Shown one piece after another: positions 59,104 to 64,000 of a stretch of 64,000 nt of DNA. The position numbers and the translations under genes are program-made. Origin of the DNA: Ricinus communis (lineage: Eukaryota > Streptophyta > Magnoliopsida > Malpighiales > Euphorbiaceae); the NCBI RefSeq assembly GCF_019578655.1, contig NC_063258.1, positions 558,001-622,000 of the forward strand, written 5' to 3'. The notes beneath the pieces are model-generated. The model was not told the DNA's origin and searched no databases. It worked only from the letters and a program-made list of their open reading frames with translations. Position 1 is the stretch's first letter. Each line of letters begins with the position of its first letter.

Positions 59104-59395
59104 TTACAAATAATATGTTGGCAGGCTGTGATAAAAGAATCACTTGAAGCCTTCAACTTCAGGGTGAGGGATCATTTCTTGGAAACGCAGCTGATGCTGT
59201 TGTTTCGGTCACTAATAACTCTTAACAAATGTTTGCTTGGATCAGGACTTTTTATTGGAGGGTTGTTGGTTATTTGCATTTTCTTGTACAAGGTTGTTCT
59301 GGCTACGGATGAACTTCCATAAGGTGACTTGAAACTCTTCTTGTTCTTTTTCTCTTTTTGTGAGGTTTGTATAAGACCCTTCTCTCCGCCTCCTG

Positions 59396-59396
59396 T

Positions 59397-59427
<31 letters not shown>

Positions 59428-59445
59428 TGCCACCGCCACCGTCAC
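59396..59445. repeat. (CCACCG)-like microsatellite
   Basis: About 50 bp of CCGCCA/CCACCG units, strikingly GC-rich for this region, about 300 bp after the ZEITLUPE stop codon. On the minus strand it yields a Val/Ala repeat frame that is not a gene. Confidence 0.85.
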
Positions 59446-60268
59446 CATGCACATTGGGCAATCCTTCCTTGTTAGGTTAGTAAGTACTTGATAGACAGGT
59501 AGGTATTGATATGATGTAGGCTTAGTTTCTTGTTATGTCCTTGCTTTGCTTTAATTCAGTTCTGTAATCTGAAGGAAGATTGAAACAGAAAAACAAAAAC
59601 AGAAAAAAAAAAAAAAACCAAAAGTGCATGTTTATAATGAGTTAAGTACTTCCTGGAATGTATGTAACTAAACAAATTGCATGTATATTGTGGTGCTCAT
59701 GGGCATTTGAGGTAATTCCTTTTCCTTCGGCTTTCTCTTGTGTTGATTCATGTTATTACTTTATGGCTGCTTTCCACATCTTTCATCAAATTGCTCTGAG
59801 CATTCTCAGGTTCAATTTGTAACGCCAACTTGATTCTCTCCTTTTCTATGATCTAAAGTACAAATAGGACTTTAGTACAGTGGGTTTGGGATATTAATCT
59901 CGTGTTTATGATATTCAGAAGTACTTAGTTTTGCAGTTGTTAAAAAATCATTTTCCTTTTCAGCTTAACTTTGTATTTTTTTTTTCAAATATTGTAGGTA
60001 TTTTCATTTTTCTAGTTTTACCGGTGGATTTATTGGCTTAAATTTGTTGATATGGTTCCATTTCTGATAAATTAAAAGAAAAAGATAGAGATTAGAGTTA
60101 TTCACTTATCTTTAGACACTTGAGTGGATAATTTTTTTTATTATTATTGTTTCTATTTGAGGTTCTACAGATTTAAGATTTAAAATGTTTTAGAATATGG
60201 AAAAATAATAAAAATATCCATTTTCTTATTAAATTACAGTGTTAATTTTTTTTTTTCATTTATCGTGT

Positions 60269-60388
60269 TAAAATATCAATAATATGGTTTTTAAATTTTT
60301 TTTGAATTACTGTTTTGATTTTTTCGGTTGTTTTTTTAGTAAAACAGTAAAAAATAATTAAAAAAATAACCATATCATATTTTAAGAA
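60269..60388. repeat. Imperfect inverted repeat (hairpin)
   Basis: The left arm ttaaaatatcaataatatgg...gaattactgtttt pairs imperfectly with the right arm aaaacagtaaaaaataatt...ccatatcatattttaa, arms about 45-50 nt with a short T-rich loop near 60318-60340. It could be a foldback element or chance in AT-rich DNA. Confidence 0.45.
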
Positions 60389-61856
60389 AAACTGAAAATA
60401 AAAATGATATTTTTTGTCGGTTTTATGTTATTTCTGAAAAGTTCCTTTAGAATATTTTAATTGTGTATGATTGAAATTTAAAAATTTATAAAATTTAAAT
60501 TTTATAAATTTAAAATTAATATATTTTGATTTAAATAAAGATTAATTTAGAATTTTATATAATTAAATTTCTAAAATTAGTTATAGTGAAATTAAATTAT
60601 AATAAAATAAGTAGAATTTTTAAATAAATTTTATATTAATAAATCAATATATTTTATAATACTAATATCTCTTTTAATTTTATTACTTTAATTTCATTTT
60701 TTCTTTGATGCCTTGTTTTTTTTTTAAATGAAATAAATTGTTTAATAAATTTTAGCTAAATATACTGTAAATAACAAAAAAAAAAGGTTAGAGATAGATA
60801 AAATATTAGATTGTTATATTATTTTAGAATTTTAACAAAAATAGGTAAGATTTTAAAGAAAAAAGTTTATTATTAGATCAATTGTTTTTTATTTAAATAT
60901 ATTCATGTTTTGTTATGGGATGAGTTTGTGCTGTGTACTTTGGCATTTTTATATTGAGATGATTGTAAATTTTTTTTATGATAAAGAAATATCTTTTTAT
61001 ATTTTGACTATTTTATAAATTAATATCTTTAAATTTCTATAATACTCATTTTCTATAATAAAATTATGTGTGCAACTGTCTTACCCTCCTAGTTAATAAA
61101 ACTAATCTATATTCTTTGTTAAAAATAAAATTATAATAAGAGCATATGATAGTCGGTTTGATAGTAAATTATTCGCCAAATGATGATTATGTTGAGAATT
61201 CAATATTCTATTAATATTTTATTATAAAATAATATTATTAGTAATAAGGTATTAAAGTGCAAAAGAAAATTTTAATAGGATGATAGGGAGCTTATGTTTT
61301 TTTATTTTGGCTAAATAGACCAATTGGTATTAAAACTATAATCTATATTTTCAATTGATACTAAATTTTTAATTTGTTTCTCTTTATATTATTTTTTTCG
61401 TTTCAAATTAAAGTATCTATTAGATATTGGTCAATTTAAAATGATGTAGGAACCAAATTTCTAAAAGAATTGACAACTTAACTCAATTGTCATATCAGAT
61501 ATGCTTGCTAACTCAACTAATATATCAATAGTAAAAAAAAGTTAAAAATTTAGTATCACAGTAATAATATTGACTATTTATTTTGTTTTGAAACTTTAGA
61601 AAAATTAAACCTTTTCTAAAAAATAAATTGAGAATTCGATACCAAATAGAAAAACTTAGGTCATAATTTTGCTACCAAGTGGACTTTGTCCTATTAGCGA
61701 AGACAGTTAAAGGCTAACTCGATGATAAGGAGGAAGGAACTTAGTTCATTGATGCCTTTAATCTGCCACATTCAAAACCTAAATAACTTATAAATAATTT
61801 TCTATTTTTAACATTAGTCTTGAAAAAAAAAACTTAAATATGTATTAGGTGACTTT

Positions 61857-61960
61857 TGATGTGCTAAAGTACTCGCAAGTGCACAAATTGAATAGTAATG
61901 TAAGCGGTAAACACTCCTAGGTCAATATCTCAAATAACGTGTAGCTAATAGGAGATAAAC
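61857..61960. repeat. LTR-end fragment related to the Athila-like element
   Basis: tgatgtgctaaagtactcgcaagtgcacaaatt resembles the first bases of the LTR at 15731, and weaker similarity (gtaagcggtaaac...ctaggtcaatatctc) continues for about 60 bp. It looks like a truncated LTR terminus of the same family. Confidence 0.5.
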
Positions 61961-62165
61961 TTCTACCGTATGTAAATATATCATTGATGTAATTATATTG
62001 CCCTACATGGTTATAAGTGTCATTTGTATTACTTTATATCAATATAAATACAAGTGATAAACTCTCATATTTGTGAGAGACTTTTCCCATCTTTATGGTA
62101 TCACGATCCAAAAACAACTCTACCCTAATTTTTCTTATCTCTACCGTTCTTTTCTTTTCACAACC

Positions 62166-63117
62166 ATGTCTTCTTCATCCTTGTCTTCTTCTTCTAACTC
62201 TTCCACAACTGCCTCTGCCATCTCTCTTTCTTTGCCCTTTTCTATGTCTTCCAAACTCTATTCAGTTTTTAGCATAAACAACATTAAAAATCATATCTCA
62301 ACTATACTTTATTTCACCAATTTTATTCTTTGGCAAATCCTATTTGAAAATATCTTATGTCATCAATATCTTTAACCATTTTGATGCTACTTCTACATGT
62401 CCCTCACCCACTCTTCCATCTTATACAACAGATTCTATAGAAACTCAACCTAATCTCGCATATGTTCTCTGACAACAAATCAATTTTGTTATTATTTCTT
62501 AGATTCATGCAACTGTCTCCCCCGATATCTTGAAACATATTCTTTAACCTGGAAAAATAACCACTGCTCGCCAAACTTGGATTAGAATTTAGAATTTATT
62601 TCATGATCATGTTATTGCCAAATACCTTCAAATGAAACTTGCTTTTAATCAAGCTACTAAAGGAACGCATCCATGTCAGAATATTTGCACTTTATTAAAT
62701 CAACTATTGACTCGCTTCACTCTATTGGACATTCTATGGATAATGATGATGTTATTCTTCAAGTTTTATATGGTTTATCTTCAAGTTACTCTGATATTAT
62801 GAGAGTGATGATTGCCAAAAAGCCTTTACCGTCATTCATGGAGCTAAGATTATTCTTGCTTGCTCACGAGTCTCGCCTATAATCTGAATCCAAATCCAAT
62901 ATTGATACTCAAGCTCTTGTTACCTCTTACAATCGTGGTGCATTTTCTAAAAGGTGGCAATCATTATGGATATAATAGGGGTGGACATTATGGTCAGAAT
63001 CATGGTGGATATAGCTCTTATGGTAATTCTTATCGCCCTAATTGTCATGGTGGACATTATTCTAGTTCAGCACCGAGGTATAACAACCTACATTATGGTC
63101 GTTTCTCTAATGGTTTT
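62166..63117 (+). pseudogene. copia gag pseudogene
   Basis: Starts MSSSSLSSSSNSST at 62166. After several stops the UBN2/gag domain is clear at 62673-62882 (FIKSTIDSLHSIGHSMDNDD, YGLSSSYSDIMRVM, LLAHESRL). A Gly/Tyr/His-rich stretch (GGHYGQNHGGYSSYG) follows at about 62950-63117, typical of copia gag before the zinc knuckle. Confidence 0.75.
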
Positions 63118-63164
63118 TAAGGCTGTCCTTCTTGGAATTCTGAAAATTCTATTCTTAATGCTCC

Positions 63165-64000
63165 GCCAATGCAATGTCAAATATGTGACAGTACTTCACA
63201 TACAACTAAGTATTGTTATCAATATAGCAATGCCCTTAATGATTTATCAAGCACTTTTATTGGTATTTACCTTCAAGAACCTATCTGGCAAACAGATACA
63301 TGAGCTTTTCATCACATGACAAACGATCCCTATGTTTTAGGCAGTTTCAAGCAATATCATGGTACTGATATTGTGCGGGTTGGGGATGGTGCAAAATTAT
63401 CAATCACTGATGTTGGTCAGAAGATCATCTATACTCCCATTTCTAAATTTATTTTGAATGATATTCTTGTTGTTCCTGATTTACGCTTCAATTAATTTTT
63501 GGTTCATCATTCTTCACGTGATAATTCTTACTCTATGAATTTTAATTCTTTGGGTTTTTGTGTAAAGAAAATACCGAGTTAGAGGGATTTCCGCCGTTGT
63601 AGTAGTAATAGTTCTTTTTATCCATTTTTTACCATAGGCTATGATGATCATGTTCCTTCTCCTTCATACAATGGTTTCTAAAGTGTGTTCCTCAGTTTGG
63701 TATCAACGTCTTGCTCATCTTGGTGCTCCTGTTATGTCCAAATTTTTTTAGCATTATTCAAGTCTTTTTAATTCTAGAAAATTATATTCTTTTTGTCATT
63801 TTTATCAAATTGGAAGACATTCCAAATCACCATTTCAAGATTCAATTCATGTTTATGTTGCATCTTTTCAAATAGTACATTCTGATGTTCGACAATCTCT
63901 TGTCCTTTCTTTTATTGATTTTCATTATTATATACTCTTTTTTGATGATTATACTGGTTTTACATGGGTCTATCCCTTGCAGGCTAAAAGTGATGTCTTT
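63165..64000 (+). pseudogene. copia zinc knuckle, protease, pre-integrase and integrase start
   Basis: A CCHC-like knuckle is seen near 63175-63220 (CQICDSTSHTTKYC). The protease region reads WQTDT followed by a stop where the active-site Gly should be (about 63302), then FHHMTND and later VRVGDGAKLSI and ILVVPDLRFN. From about 63690 the gag-pre-integrase motif WYQRLAHLG and a decayed zinc-binding CHFYQIGRHSKSPF lead into integrase (HSDVRQS, FFDDYTGFTWVYPLQAKSDVF). The window ends inside integrase. Confidence 0.75.

Larger units (their letters stand above)
59104..61856. other. ZEITLUPE 3' region and AT-rich intergenic DNA
   Basis: The first few hundred bases are probably 3' untranslated region and contain a (CCACCG)n-like run at 59396-59445. 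From about 60000 on the DNA is very AT-rich; an imperfect inverted repeat lies at 60269-60388. No gene is recognised. Confidence 0.5.
61971..64000 (+). mobile_element. Ty1/copia retrotransposon, decayed, runs off the window
   Basis: A short LTR-like segment (about 61971-62094, starting tgtaaata and with tataaatacaagtgat inside) is followed by a primer-site-like TGGTATCACGATCC at 62098. Gag, zinc knuckle, protease, pre-integrase and the beginning of integrase then follow in the copia order, all on the plus strand. Stops and frame changes make it inactive. RT and RNase H would lie right of the window. Confidence 0.8.

Noticed and set aside
59242..59454. Minus-strand frame with a Val/Ala repeat
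   Set aside because: Translation of the CCACCG microsatellite in the ZEITLUPE 3' region.

Overview
This window is nuclear DNA from a flowering plant, most likely a eudicot. It is AT-rich, carries long (AT)n runs, and has intron-containing nuclear genes with GT-AG boundaries and many LTR retrotransposon remnants. The tocopherol prenyltransferase reads most like the Euphorbiaceae (cassava or castor) sequences I remember, so Malpighiales is a guess from memory and not a result.

There are four real host genes. (1) VTE2, homogentisate phytyltransferase of vitamin E synthesis, on the minus strand at 210-7093. Twelve coding exons could be placed by splice sites and reading phase; the short last exon lies left of the window. 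(2) An intronless BAHD acyltransferase of the vinorine-synthase-like type, plus strand, 28970-30271. (3) An intronless plastid-type P-class pentatricopeptide repeat protein, minus strand, 31330-33837, convergent with the BAHD gene. (4) A ZEITLUPE/ADAGIO blue-light receptor F-box gene, plus strand, 51482-59103, with two coding exons separated by a 5.8-kb intron that splits the codon of the photoactive LOV cysteine. They do not form a pathway; they are ordinary dispersed plant genes.

The rest is repeat-derived. 8.9-15.2 kb holds a decayed Tat-lineage Ty3/gypsy element. 15.7-22.1 kb holds an Athila-like Ty3/gypsy element on the minus strand with both LTRs but no polymerase. 23.6-26.6 kb is a 2966-bp solo LTR with a perfect 5-bp target duplication. 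34.56-35.43 kb is a miniature element made of two 399-bp LTRs around a 69-bp core. 37.9-43.9 kb is a broken endogenous pararetrovirus (Caulimoviridae, florendovirus-like), flanked by near-identical direct repeats of about 860 bp. 45.1-46.2 kb is a tandem array with a 350-370-bp period. 46.7-48.5 kb holds three degenerate copies of an unidentified unit, two of them carrying the same MITE-like insert. 49.7-50.2 kb is a Ty1/copia RNase H scrap. 62-64 kb is a decayed Ty1/copia element running off the right edge.

No wholly new biological system was found. The features most worth following are the pararetrovirus with its long, young-looking flanking duplication; the miniature LTR element; and the split LOV cysteine codon with its very large intron.
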